From: Paragonimus westermani
Taxonomy: Eukaryota; Platyhelminthes; Trematoda; Plagiorchiida; Troglotrematidae
Length of the DNA stretch: 64,000 nt
NCBI GenBank assembly: GCA_008508345.1
Contig: QNGE01000272.1
Coordinates: 22,425-86,424, forward strand
Direction: 5' to 3'
Numbering within the stretch: position 1 is the stretch's first letter; the number at the start of each line of letters is the position of its first letter. Shown piece by piece: positions 10,842 to 25,800 of this stretch. The translations under genes and the position numbers were made by a program. The notes beneath the pieces are model-generated. The model made no database searches. It saw nothing but the letters and a program-made list of their open reading frames with translations, and was not told the origin of the DNA.

Positions 10842-13800
10842 ATGTCCTTTCGGGACTCAGTAGACTACGTGGCACAAGACCGAATCGGCCAGCTCGCTCG
10901 CACCTACTGGCTACACGCACCTTCCCACGCTTCAAGGCAGTCAGATCACTTAGATGTCGCATCTGTTCGGCCCCTTGTATCGACCGTAATGGAGAAAATT
11001 TATAAGGAAGAACTGCTCACCTCAGGTTTTTCTCATCGTCGTTGTCTAGCTTTGGAACTGAACCAGTATCTGGAGAAGTGGTTATGGCCACATTTCGATG
11101 CTGATCGCTCGAGTCGTGCCCATGCGCTTTCCATTTGTGCCATTGTCAACGAGAAATCCAGAGGCCGTGTTCCCATTTGGCAGGTATGTTTTTAAGATTG
11201 TTCATTCGATACGCACACCTTATACACTGAGCACAAAGGTGTTAACTTCACATCTAAATGCGCATGCTTCGTTGTTTCCTACTCTTCTTTTACTGGCCAG
11301 ATATTTGTTGCCAAACCAGATCAGTTCAATGGCTTGGTTCTGCGTGTGCTCCAGTTACTACTGACCGAATCAGCTGAGATTATCTCTTCTGCACGAAGCG
11401 CTTCGGAAACACCACTAGAGACAGATGCCAAAGGTCAGTCTTTAAGTGAAATCCAGTATCGCAAACTACTTTTGGAGCATATCGTGATGCTGATCTTCCT
11501 GTCACACTGCTTCACTAATTTGGCTGAGGTTGGCGTGCTGCGGCGGTGTTTGCGTGAATTGTACAGCATTTCGGTTTGGCGTGACCACTTGCTACCGAAC
11601 CGATTGGAACAAGAGTTGGCTGCGCATCCCCGCTACGCACGCCTCTTGAAGAAACTTGAAAGACATCATGCACGCTTGTCAACTGAAGAACAAGCTAAAC
11701 TGGCCATACAACATTCTTTCGTTCCGCATTTCATAGACATTTTTCTCACTCTTCTGGACTCCATCCCTTCAGAAGCGAGCGCTCTGGTAAGTCGTTCGGA
11801 TGCGTCATTGGTTTTTTTAATGTCCAAACTTTGTTGCTCTTGGTTATTCGTTAGTTGTGTGTATGCTCACGCCAATCTACCCTTATTGCTCATTTTAGAT
11901 ATCTTTCCTATTTAACCATTTTTACCATGATCACCTGAGAACCTGTGAACTCATTTCGGGTCTTCCTAAAGTTTTGTGCACAGGTTAAGTTGATCTGTTT
12001 CTGTAAATCGTTATGTACACTGCATTGTCTGTGTGATGACAGTACCACGTGGGCAGTAATGAAAGTGGGCGACGTCATTATGTGAAGTTGTTTTGCTACT
12101 TCGAGTAAACTGGATCAGGTACACTATGCACGTACCTAACGTGCGGTTGCAATATCACACCTAGTTTGTGCCTTCTGAGTGTGACGGAAATAAACGGTAC
12201 GATGAGCATTTCATTTGACCTCCGTTGGTTCTGTTGTGCTTCCGACCATCGTCCGAAAGAAGCCGAATGTTGCTAGCTCGGGGCATTAGGAATATGGCTG
12301 CAAACTATGATCGTGCCTGTTATCATAATGACTCTGAGCTATTAATATTCATGATTTCTTCTACAGGAAAATAACTGACAAGAACCCAGACAAACAATGA
12401 AACATTCCAAAATCACGTTATCTGGAACTGACAAAAAATTTTCTTACCTGTATTTTGGCATCGTTGTACACCTCGTTCTACAATTTTTCTTGTCTTCGTG
12501 TACTGTTTCCTGTGGGCCGTATTGTATGGTGTTCAGTTGGTACGTATACCAACGATTACTAATGTTAATTACGTGATTGCTAGTTAGTGTTACCGCAGAC
12601 CCTCAGATCTGCTTATTGATTTCCATTTCTTTTGGTCTGCGTTCTTCTGATTTGTTGTTAGTAGTTATCTTTCACTCTGCTGAGTTTTCACCTTGTAGAC
12701 TAGCAATACTTCCGTCACACTTCCGACTGACGAGGACAACACTAAGCATATACTCAAGTTAGTTGCACGCTGCTAAGCACTGATCTTATGCATAAACTAA
12801 GGTCGTGGGTAACAACTGTCTTGGAGGATAGTGAGGGCAGGTTGTCGTCGGCTCGCGTCACTTCTGGCGTTAGGAAGACCCCAGTTCTTTTGGGTTAGGG
12901 TTTGTAATGCGTCATCAGTCCTGCTGTATTGCTTGATGATTTGACTCATGTTCGTGGGAATTTATATATCATATGTATATAGGGTCTTGTACATCGTCGT
13001 TTCAACTGGTTAGCCTAAATTGCATGCAAGTGCACGGTCCATGGGCTTGTTTGCTGAAAAACTATGTTGTCAAAAACAAATACCAAGTTAGTAAAAGTGC
13101 ACATTCTATGCTAGTTACATCGTGTATTTCATATACTATCAGTGTGTTAATCGAATCGTACATTACGTCTGGCGACGGTCATAGGAAATTTTGACATGGC
13201 CAAGCGATATCCTGGACACTAGTTATGGAGATTTTAGTTAAAGTCAGGAGGTTTCAGCTAAAGGATTGGCGGCCGCTCGAACGTTCATCCCTTTGTTCCA
13301 AACCGCCGACAGATACTACTCCATTGTCGTTATTGACATGCTTATGTCCACAATATTGCTACTTGTCTTCTGTTGTTTGTCGTCACATTTGTTGCCCGTT
13401 TTGTTCTTCTACTGTGTGGTACTGATGGGAACAAGGACATTACGAGTTCCCTTATCCATAAATACTGCTCAGGCATTCCTCTTACAACCTGCTCAACTGG
13501 GCACTATATTGCTTGCACATATTTCAGCTTCCTACCTGACAACTTGCTGATTTAACTCACCTGCATATCAAGTCGATACTGCTTTATCTTAAGCAGCTGT
13601 TGTTTGTGGTCCCTTAATTTTCTTACTGCAAATTTTCGTTACTACAAATTCTTCAGTCCGTCATATTTAGTGTTTCGTTTGTCCGTTTTGTTTAAGTCGC
13701 GAATTTTTCATTGGTAATAACTTAATTTTTGCATGCCGAAACACAGCCCATCGAACCGTTGTTGGTGCACTATCTCGAGCGAGCGGTCTTGTTGTTTGTG

Positions 13801-16800
13801 GACCTACAAAGTATGCTGTTGACTCGTCGTCTACTTCACGTTGTCCTAGACGATCGGCATTTGGTGGTGAGGTGTCAGGCGGCCTCCTTGAACAAACGCA
13901 GTGAGGGTAAACTGTTTTCTGAGTTAGTAGATGTGCTGGCCTTCTACACGCACTTTCAGGTCGATGAAAGCACTGGGGACGCATTGGACGAAACCGAGAT
14001 GGACAAAAGGTAATGTACTATTTTGATTGCGTTTCTTCGCTCTCGCTAATGCGCCTGAACCGATTGTTACAAATATCAAGTTATTAGTGTTGCAAGTGCT
14101 GTGTTGTTACGGCACTTGTTAACACAGTGCATGATTACACTGGCAGCCGAGTGGTGGAAGGAACCTTACGTCACATTGACATTGTACTGGATGGACTGTT
14201 TACAGCAATGTCCACTAGGAAAACTGTGTTGTCGCAAATACAACTGATGTGACGGCAACAGGGACTCTAAAAGATGTCCAGAGTCAAAGCCAACCCAAGA
14301 ACAACCCTTTTTAAAAACGCATTAACATGCTTACCGGTCGTCCCAGCTAAGCGAACTTCGTTGTCCAAAATGTCCTTAAAAAAGAAGTGTGCCAAAGTCA
14401 TAAGAAGACCGGTGCGTCTCCAGCCAGACATGGTATCACATCACACCGATATCTCGACGCACTTGTGAGCTTATTAGAAGAGTTGTCAACAGAACACGCA
14501 GTACGTTAGTACAAACTACATCTGCATACTCTGTATAGGTATCAAACAAGGTATAACGTACTTTGTGCTGAAAAATACCAAACTCTCGTTTGTTTTGTGA
14601 CCGGTTACAAAGCTTGAACTCGCAGCAACTTAACTGGATCAACGAGTACAACTTACTGGCCGGGCTTTACCATCACTTGAGGATTCCATCAGTCGATGTA
14701 CCGCCTAGAATTAGGGATCCCAAACACCTACATGCAAGGCGGAATGTGGAAAGACATTTCTGCATGTAGTGCCTGGTGGAAGCCCCAACTCAGACAGCCC
14801 TTGTATACTGGAGGTGAAACATTCACAGTCTGGCTGCGACGATAAAAGGCTAGTGAAAAGAAGTTTCCGTGAAGCTAATCTAAATGAACCCAAAGTTACA
14901 AACACGGTAGTCTTTTGTTTGCTTTATACTTTTTTTAAAAGTGGGACGTTCATAGAGGCTATACTTTCGAAAACTTTCGTGTACTTCAATCCTGGAAGCT
15001 GATAAGTAGCTATTGGCTTCATTGTCGAGTGAGGCAATCGGACAACTTAGCTGAACCTCGGATCGAAATGAATGGTCGATTTCGGCTCTGTTAATCGGTG
15101 GCTTGGTGGCGCTTGCAACCTTGTGGTCAGCCTCTCTTACTTTCCGACTTTTCCGTAGTTACCTAGTTATCATAACTGAAAAATCAATCTCCACTTGTCG
15201 TGTGGATTGTACGTGGTCTGTGAGATACATGGTCAAGTACATATTTAAATTATTTTCCTTGAGTGTCAGATCAAAGGCCTAGACCGCGCACAATGTTGAT
15301 GGTCGTAACACCTGCCGATTCGCTGTTAGTCTGTTTTGACTCAGTACATGCCACACGTCCGTACTACGATGCCGTTCATTTGTTCTGTCTTATCGCTTTC
15401 ATACAATCTGGTTCGTGCGTTATGTGTTACAGTTTCGTCCATAACTGATGTCTGCCTTGTCACTACGTTTCTGACGAGAACGTCAGTTATTTTCGGACGT
15501 CCGTAATGAACACAAATTGTCACACAGTTGTGAATGTGATTGTCAACCATTCTTCTTTCCCTTTCCATACAGACATTGCAGCCGACTGAGTACTCTGCAG
15601 TTGAGGGCTTTCGCGCTCAAACGAGATAAGTTACATTCACTAGCCGTCTCCCACCCGGCTGGAATTGAGACAGCCCAATTGCTACGCAAACAGCTGAGCG
15701 TTTTGAATACTGACGAGTTGCGTGACTTAGCTGCCTCGTTCGCTCTGGTTATTCCAAAGTCAAATGACTCTGAAAAAGATGATTGTCCAACACAAGAAAA
15801 ACGCTCTCGAATGGATTCAGATTCGAATGAAGCAAAGTTTCCAGTTAAGGAATTACGGGATTCTCTAAACGATCGTCTACTGAACAAAGATATGCTACTA
15901 CGGGTATGCCTCTCCATTTCATTATTTGACTGTTTTGACATACTAGTCGTATATTGTCATGTCTGACAAGGTGACGAAACCTAATCGGTTGCCATTATTT
16001 TTACTGTAACATAATATTGCCTAAAGCTAGAGTTAGCGCAGTAGTAACGATGCCAGCTGCTATTCGTTCAGTTGTTCACATACAGTGAATTGAATTGTTT
16101 GGTGATAATGTTGAACTTAAGCTTTTTTAGCCCATCTAGTGTGTTATTTGACGCTGCATTCACTTTCGCGTTGCAGATACTTGTCCATCGATTTGCCCGT
16201 CGGCAGTCAGAGTTGGAACTCATCAACAACATGCCGTTATACCCGACAGAAGAGTTGTTATGGGATGAAAATCGTGTGCCCACGCAATATTACTCTGGGG
16301 AGGGCTGTCTAGCCCTTCCTAAACTAGGATTGCAATTTCTCACGTTGCAAGACTATCTGTTGCGCAACTTCAATCTGTTTCGGCTGGAATCGACTTACGA
16401 AATTCGTCTAGTGAGTAAATACTATTGTGCATTAGGCTTTTGTTATTTTTCTACAAATCGGAGAATTCACTGGTATTTCTAAATTGCAGTATGTATTAGT
16501 CTCTTACATAGCACATCCCACCGTCAATCGGTCACTACTGTCAACTTGTTGGTAAGTGACACATGCAGAAAAATCTGCTACCATATTTATATCACACTTC
16601 TCCAAAAGCACTGTCATCACATCTTTGGCTATTCGGAACTCGTCCACCACGCGTTACCTATCAGAGCTGACANTTGAATAGGGACGTAGTCATTTTCAGT
16701 AGTTAGGTCCCTTCCCGTCCCCTTCTTTTTCGTTCTCTCTTTCTATATAGGGTTTGCTGTTTCTTCATGGTTGTGTGGCAGTTAAGCATTAGTGTTAACC

Positions 16801-19800
16801 ACTGATGTATTGCTGTCTATGATGATGATGATGATGATACGGTGCTGGTGGATATCACTGTGTACGTAACACTCGATGACTGCTCTGCATTTGTTTGCGT
16901 AATCTCTTACTGGTTTTACCTTACGATTTCTTGACCGACTACATGAACCAATAACTATTCGATCCACATCGTGTGAGTCTGTCGGTTGAAGGCTGGACAG
17001 TGAAATTATTTCTCTCGAAGGACATCGCTTTACGCTTCTCGCTTTCCTAATGATTCTGCTTCCTTTCACGTGTTTCTTTAGCCTTGTCTTGCTATTTGTT
17101 CGGCCTCGTCTGTTTCGGCTTTGGAGAATTTTATATAAGCTACTTTAAACAGTTTTACGCGTGTTCAGACTATCTGCAGTCTCTCCGTATGATGGTCTTA
17201 TGCAATATAATTGTTCAAAAAAGAATATACTGGTAAATATGTCTTCTCCGACGGCTATCTTATGCTTCCCCACTGCTCAACAATGTACAGGATATGGAAG
17301 ATTCCATCATACGTCTGAAACCCTGGCGAGGTGAATTTGGTCAAGCTGTGTTTGACGGCTGGTCACGCATGGCTCTCGCGATACAATCTTTTAACATTGT
17401 GGAGGTTGCCAAACCGAATTTAGGAGCCAAACATCCAGCTCGAGTGAGAGCCGATGTGCGCGTCGCCCTCGCCGGGTTGAGGCCAGAGATCCGCAAGGAG
17501 TGGCTTGGCCTCCGTCGACATGATCCTGTTTTCCTGGTTACTGTCAGGCCCACAAGAGAAAAGGGTTGGAAGTAAGCATCGTGGTATATGGTTTTTAATC
17601 GTAGCACATGTTGAAGTGTATCATACTGTTCTATTTTAATCAGTCACGTTTACAAATAGCATGAAACGTATATGATTGCGTCAGGGGACCTTGAACCTCT
17701 GCGCATACCGTTGCTCGCGCGCTTCTCCGTTCCTTATAGTGTATATTTGTTACCATGTTTTGAATCTGATTCTTTAGTTGTTCGATCTACTCACTATACA
17801 CGTGCACTGGAATGCTCATAATATCCATATATGGTTACTAGGTTAGTGCCAACTATGATTACCTTAACTCGTATGAAATAGTGGTAACATCAGTTATTCA
17901 CATGCAACTTCATAGGTGTTAGAGCTCTGTTAACTGCCCAACCAGGTGTGAACCGAGACGACATGGCGTATTTTTTGGTTTTAACGGTTCTTTTCACTAT
18001 AGGCAAACGCTTGTTGTTAACTGTCTTTTGGGCGCAATACTCACAGGAGATCTTGCAATAACTCAGGGTGTGTGTTTGTGCCTTTTTACTTCATTAAACT
18101 CACGGTTTTCTAATATAATACGACCTTCTGAGCCACAGAATATCGCCTATTGCACTCAAGCTGGCCATTGTGGTTCTCCTGTTTATACGCCTGCTTAAGC
18201 CTAAGAGTGAATTCACACCTTTCGATTCTCGTCGTTTGTCGCACTTTTCGTTTGTTAGGTACAATCCCGCCGATCATTTTGTTCCTCAAGTTGGCTTGCT
18301 TTACGTCCGTGGCTGTGAGATTGAAGGTCAAGTGGACAAAGAGGGTAAACTTGTACCGGATGAGGAACGCTTAGGATTTTTACCGAAAAAAGGTGAGATT
18401 CTCGTTTTGCTCGGAAAATCGGAAAACTGACCTTTTACTCATGGTCAATGTCGTTCGCACTCAGTACCGGATCTCATAGGTGTTGATGTGGTAGTCATTG
18501 GTGCATATCTGCTAAATCGACTTTCCTTTTGAATAAAACAATGAGAAGACGCAATTCATGTGATGTTCTCCGGAGTAACATTTCGTACATTCTGATCACA
18601 CATGGACATGTAACTAATTTTAAACGAGTCAAAATTCCACAGAGCGGAAGTCATGGCTTAAGGGATTAAACAAACAGACACCAAAAATGAAAATCACAAT
18701 TGTGGGACTGCTGACTACCAGGGTAGCCGCAGTGTCAACACAAATTGTTTTTGAACACACAGGGGGGGACTGTGACGTTTAATGGCCAAAGCCTCAGCAA
18801 ACTGGAGTATGCGTTTCCGGTTGCTCCGAAAGATCACCGAGAACGCGTCAGAAACTTTGACTATGTGTCCTGTTTGTATTATGTGCTTTGCGACGGAAGA
18901 TGCGGGGTGCCGTCCATTGGCATCTATACAGGCTCCTGGCGTTTCTAATTGCGTCTCCAACCATTTGGGTACATGCTCCTTGATACGAACAGCTAGTTGT
19001 CGGTTTGTCCTCCCTATGTAGCTCATACTGCAGCTACATGAGTATTTGTATAGACAGTGAGATGTGACAGACGTACACTGTTTGTTCGTAACCGGGGCGA
19101 CTGGTAGAGTTCTAGTTCGTTGTATTACGCACAGATTTGCAGCGTTATAAGTCCTGGATACAGCCGCTGTTAGACGCTTCCTCGTCATTGTTGACCAGCT
19201 GTCCCCTAGAAACGGGAGTTCTAATTACACCGTCCTCTTCGGTACCGTCGTCACTTCTACGGTTGGGATGACGGCTTTGCTGTACTTTTTAATAAACCCC
19301 AGAGGGTACCCGTTCACCTGCAGAGTGTCTGTCAGTAAGCCTAACTCTAGTTGTAGGTTGTCTTCCGTGAAAATCCTCTGTGCTCTATGGAAAAGCGTCC
19401 TGACTAGACTTCTCTTATGCTGCACCGGACAGAAGCTTTCGAAATGCATGTACTGTCCAGTCCAGTTCTATACTTTTTCCAGTTTATGGTATCTCAATAT
19501 CATTCGCGTGTCTAGACGTCAGTTTAAGATGATCCAAGTGATCATGTCCAGGCGAGCTAACTTTGCTTCCTCTCCGCATCTGACGAGACCGCGTCCCTTC
19601 ACTTTGTGGAGGCCAGTCAACCCTTGGGTTTATCAGCGTACTCGTGTACACATTAGTCTTGCGACCCTGTTCGCCATTGGAATCCAACCAATACCTATTG
19701 GAACATCCTAACTTGACACTGAGGCACGTTAACATTTTATGGAGATATCATAATCCGGGAAAGTTATAGATCATGTATAATGAATTGACTTTGAAAGCTG

Positions 19801-22800
19801 GGTATCGCCGGTCTGATATCAAAGAAGTGACAAATTACTCTTCATTTTTTAGTTTGTTTTGTTTTCTGAAGCAATTGCTACAAAAACGTGAAAGAGGCTT
19901 AAGTCTTCTAATGGTGGCTGTTCTCTTTCCCGCTCAATACGAGGCATTCTTCAGTGACATCTTTTGATCCTGCTACTTTAAAACATGCACAACGATCTTT
20001 TACTCTTAAACACCTAATGTTTCGTTATTCTTGGAACAAAGCATTTGGTGCTACAGTTGTATAATTTAGTCTGTTTGGTCACGTACACAACTGTTAGTTG
20101 AATGAACATATGTGATTGCATATAATTGTTTGAAGTCTCTGTTATGCATGTATACATAACGGATTGTGAAGAAATTTCACTTGCAGAACAACGGATCGGC
20201 CGGTCGGTTTTCCGTTACAGTTACTCAACGGAATGGTCCAACGTGTATAAAATTAGGAAGTATATGTTTACGTTTCAATCTAGCTGGCAGTATTTTTGCC
20301 TTTGCCCGTTTTGCTATGTGCAAGTTACCATGTGCATTCATTGCATTCTTGTTTGTCTATAGGTGAAAAGCCCAGTCTCGTTGACACTCTCCCCACCTGG
20401 CGTGTCCGTCTCGATCCTGTTCAATATCAGTTGGATGCTGAAAGACTGAAAGCGGAACAAACTCGAGGCGAAGTGTTACGAGCTAAAGTAGCACGAGCAA
20501 AGCGTGAGGGGCGCTCGTCTGAAGAAATCAGCGCACTCGAAGCTCAAGCTACCGAGGCCGAACAGAGCAGGCCGGAAGACTTGTATGATACGTTCAACGT
20601 GCTTGTCCGACGCAAACCTAAAGAGAACAATTTTAAAGCTGTCTTAGAAACAATCAGGTAACTGTGACACATGGCTTACTTCTTTTTTCTGTCAGTGCTG
20701 ATTGTGGCCGCAGACACTGTATGTTTGCTTTTGGTAATTTCACTTATTGTCTTGAATCTTAAGTTCTTCGGGGAATTGTTGAGTCTGAGCGTTGGTCCCT
20801 CCTCTTGTTTACATGCCGGCATACTCACATGAGGATTTTCTTTTATTTATCCGACTTTTACCTATTTCCTGTACGTCATTCCGCCCAGCATCAGCCTTCG
20901 TCATCTCACCGCCACGTATGCTTGATCTGGCCTGTTTTCGTTTACAATAACTTTTGATTCATTATTCTTCCCGCTATCGATTTTGACCAGCACAGTGGTT
21001 CGGCTAACCGTATTTTCCTGCGGTTGGTTTCCCCTCCATCTTGTAGAGATCTCATGAACACCCGCTCAGTGGTACCGGAATGGTTGCTGGATCTTTTGAT
21101 GGGATATCTAGACCCGGCAGCAGCACACTATTCGCATCACCCCGATGTCTACGAGGTCCGCCAAAACTGGTTCGATACCTTCCTCAGTTCTACTCATCTT
21201 CTCTCCGCTTTTCCGCAATACGCAGTCGAGTTTGTTGACAAGCGGCGTCGCTACAGATGGGCTGATCAGGATGTCTCTCTAAAAGGTAGTGATCTCACAA
21301 CCATAATTTTTGTACACAACTTTGTCGTCCGTTCTTTCCCGTCCTCATCGTTTCCTCTCCCCTCTCTCAGATACTTCGTTCGCTAACTCAGGGATTGACA
21401 CACTAGCTAACTGATATTTTTAAATTACGAAAGTGTCTATACTGACGGCGTAGTACGTTTTGGTTTTGGTGGACTTTTATTCCAGTGTACAACCGTTTGA
21501 CATTTTCAGTCATTTTTATTCTACCGAGCCTACTACGCATCCAGTGTGATGTACATCACTACTTTCTTACCGATCGTGTTTTCCGACTTGTTCCTCACTT
21601 CAAACAAGGTATGAATGCCTCATTCTGTGTTATTTGCTGTGACATCCTTAGAGGTTGAATGATATCAGTTTGCTTAGACCTGGAAAGAAACAGCCAACAT
21701 ATTCCTGATCCCATCCCAGGTTGTTCGACCCAGTTACCCACGTTGTAAGCACGTTATCCATAGTTCAGATACTCAACTGCTCTAGTGATTGTGTTGCTCT
21801 GTTGCATCGGAAGCAGCGTTCAGATGAAGTCGGAGGTCGTCTTAGTTGGTTAAGATTAACCTGTGGTAGTAAGTGCGGACATGGTTGTACGGATATTGGC
21901 CATGGAACTTCCATTACAATCAGAAGTCTTTTTCAGCTGGTCAAATTCACAACTCGTTGGCTTACATTCTGTTTAGCCGAATTTGTCGCGCATAAGTGTG
22001 AGTCGAATCGAAAGACCGCTTAACATTCGGGTGGATTGGGGTTGGTTCGGTGTCTGGTTGTCGAGGATGTTGTTCCCAGTTACGTTCGCCCATGTCTGGA
22101 AAATGAGTGAGTTTTGCTCCTCAATCCTGCAACCAGAGTGTTATTTTTTTGCAAAATTGTGTTGCCACTGCAATGTACCTTGGGCTGTGTTCAGTGCATA
22201 TTTCCAATCCCCAGATGTCAACTGGTGTGTTTGTCTTATCACGTGTTCGTGTATTTCTTGAGGACATAAAGTCCTGTTGTGTTGGTTCTGTGCTAGTGCT
22301 TCAAATTATCTTCGCATACGCGGCTGTTGTCCTTTCAGATCAACCTGACCAACCCGGACCTCCACCTTACCGATTAACTTTCCCACCCCTGTCTGAGGAT
22401 CCGACCGCCATAGCGAAGGCCATGGTCCCGACCGAAATGCTTACTGCATCTGAGCTGGATGCTGTTGTGAAACATGATGCGAAACCCACTTTGGATTGTT
22501 TGCCGAAACTGATAGCTGAATCATACGACCCTCCTTTGCATCCGCCATGGTATTTGTTGGCCCGTGCCGGTGGTCACATTCCAAACCAAACGTTTTCTGG
22601 TAGTGAGAAGCCTGGTAATCGTGTTCCATTCACGCCAGCCCAAATTGAAGCAATCCGTTCTGGTATGCAGCCTGGCCTGACGCTGGTGGTTGGACCACCG
22701 GGGACAGGGAAGACGGATGTGGCGGTGCAAATTATTCACAATCTCTATCACAACTATCCTAATCAGCGGTAGGTTTTTGAGACGTCTGTATTGTTTATAA

Positions 22801-25800
22801 TTGGTCTTCGAGTTTTGAGTGCGTTCCTGAGTTTCTGAAAAGATCGGATCACTGTAACAAACATACTACGTTTTTGGTTTTATTCATCATTACTAAAATC
22901 AAAGCGAATAATGCTGTTTGGCACAATCCATTGATCGTTGTTGGGTTTCAGGAGACCTACTTAATATAAGTGGCACACAACGCATGTTTGATCGCAGCTT
23001 TCGCGTTCAGCTAGGCTTTGCAGCTGACTCCCTTCTAAGGGAAACATTAGGTTAGATTTTCCTTCCTGTTCGAACTCGTCTTTAGTGTATACTCTTGCTG
23101 CAGTGGCGTTTGAACCGCGATCTCTGTTGACCGCTGTGTCATTGGTCCGATCTTACGAGCGACTGAGGTATCATCTAAACACCCCTCTACTTTTCCCCAT
23201 AACTGTTTCGCTGATTGCTCGAAAAGAGGCGCATTTACTGCCTACAGGTTTCTCTCGGCAAAGCAAGTGGTTTTCCTAAGTCCCAAATTCTAATCCTGTT
23301 CCTCTTGCTTGATGTGCAAAAAAGTCATTGATGAAAATGGGTTCTCGTGCTCTTATCCTCAGGTTAGTAAGCACATTTAGAATAAAAGTTGCATGTTGTC
23401 TCCGCACAATTTAACGATGAGAGTTAAATTTAATTGGCCGTGTGCAGAAGACCGTTCATGGGATCAGTGTGACAAGTTCTGTATTCTCTACAGCAGTAAA
23501 AAGCTGTGTACGACTTCATAAAATTCGTGAAGTGGTTGGATTCTACAGTGTACTGTGCTTTCATCCATCGTTAACCGACACACATCTTCAAATCAACGCT
23601 TTATGTAGATCTTCCTACGGGCTAGTCGAACCGCGTGCCAGATCTATAACTTGATCATTTGGTCAATGTTAGTCGTTTGCGTAACGGAAGCCTCATAAAA
23701 AATGAATTCAAGCCATCTAACCTCAGTGATCTGGGTGGCTATCCTACCGGTCCGCTTCAGGTCACTTATAACGGTTTGTGAACTGTTCAGGTGAAGACTT
23801 ATACAAAACGCCTAACGTTACGACGCATCGTCTTGTTTTGGGTTCAAGTGTGGGAACACCTAGAAACTGACATTTGATCTAATTTTAAAACCGGACACTA
23901 GTTTCATACCAACCGATGTGGTGCATCTGAAGATGTCTATTTCTGTGATGCCCAGATTTTCAACAGCCCAATGATGATTCAGATTGATGAGAACACTCTT
24001 CACGGTTGAATATCGCTTTTATATTCATTCGCTGCTGCCGTAGATGACGTACTCTACTGGGTCAGAATTTGAGTTCTTTCATGGTCCTGCTTATGGCTAT
24101 TCATTCATGACGGCTTCTTTGTAGTGCTATAACTACCCTTGCCACTTCGTGAACAGCTGCTTTATTCGTTTGCGCACAGACCTTTAATAAGTCTTCTCCG
24201 AGTAACTAACCTTCTTCCCCATAGTACACAACTATCCTGGTGACTGCAGTTGTAAGTGTATGACGATTAGGATGTCTGAGTTAAACGCCCGTGTAGCTTT
24301 CCCTGAAATCAGCTACCTCAGCCCAACCAACACATCTCCAAATAGCGGACTACTTCCGTAAAATGGAAACGTACCAAATGTTGCCGCCAAGCATAAAAAA
24401 GTGGGCTTCCCATATAATCTGCTATTAACAACCGCGGCACAACTTCATACTTGTAGAGGTCTTACCGTCCTTCCGGACAAACCGAGTATTGCGTGAACAA
24501 ACCACGTGATTAATTTCTTTCTTTGACTCTGGAAGTTGTCTTTTATTCTTTTTCGTTATCCTTCATTCTTCCTCCCGTTTCATTATGTGTTAAATTCGTG
24601 TTCATCTGGATTTTCAGCACGACCATTGTCACTCTAGTTTTTACTGTTTGTGTGTCTGACCCAAAACATTAGCCACATTACTACATACCGTGACATAAGT
24701 ACAGTATCAACATTCCATTGTCTAAGACGCCCCTGAGTTGCTGATGCCATGTTTGTCGTCATGTTGCAATGCCGACTCACGAATATGTACATCATTTTCA
24801 TTGCTGTAAATCGGGAAGAGTGAGTGACGTATGCTTGTGCTGACGCGTACGGTCGTTGTCTCGCTCCATTCTGAGCTAAGTAGTCGGTTAGACTACTCCC
24901 TCTCTGCCTTCTTGTTGCATCACGTGACGTCTGGTGTCGGAACCGCAGTATCACTCATTGTCAATGTAATACCCGGTGGGTTACGTTGGGTCACTAACCC
25001 TGAACTTGGCGCAGTACGTGAGCTTAAACGTCACAGTGAACAAACGGTGACATGGCGAGTGGCTTGGTGCATAATTGAAAGCAACTCAGTATCTCACCAC
25101 AATAGTATGTTTGCCTTCGGTTTCACACTGTTTCTGGAGGTGTATCGCAGATGAGTTTTGTTCTTTGCGAAGCCGGCACTATCTTTTGTCCCCCCCCCGT
25201 AAATGTTCTATCTTCATTATTGGTTAAACATCACTATGGCAACTTCACACAATATTTGCGTCAATTCTTTTCGGTTCCTCTTCAGGATCCTAATCGTGAC
25301 CCATTCGAATCAGGCTTTAAATCAGCTGTTCGAGAAAATAATCGGGTTGGATGTGGATGAACGCCACCTGCTACGTCTCGGTCACGGCGAGGAGAGTTTG
25401 GACACTGAAAAAGATTTTTCACGCTATGGTCGTGTAGATTACATCCTTACTAAGCGCATTCAACTTCTGCAAGAGGTCAGTTTATTTCGCCCGCACCCTC
25501 TAAAATATAGGTCTTACAGTGTTCCACGTTACTCTCCTTTCGGACTGGTATTAGGGGATCGCCGTATTCCGATCATGAATATTCCACTTAATGACGTTCG
25601 CTTCACACTCAGAGCTCTGTATACTGTTGCAGAGTTACATTGACTGTAACTGTCAACCAGCACTACGTTTGCATGCTCTGGACGTCGATGCCTGTGCAGC
25701 TCGTGTACCAAGGACATTTACAGGCAAGGTAATATATTGAATGCAGATTAACAACCATACACAAATAAGCGAAACACCAAATGGTCGGATACTACTTCCA

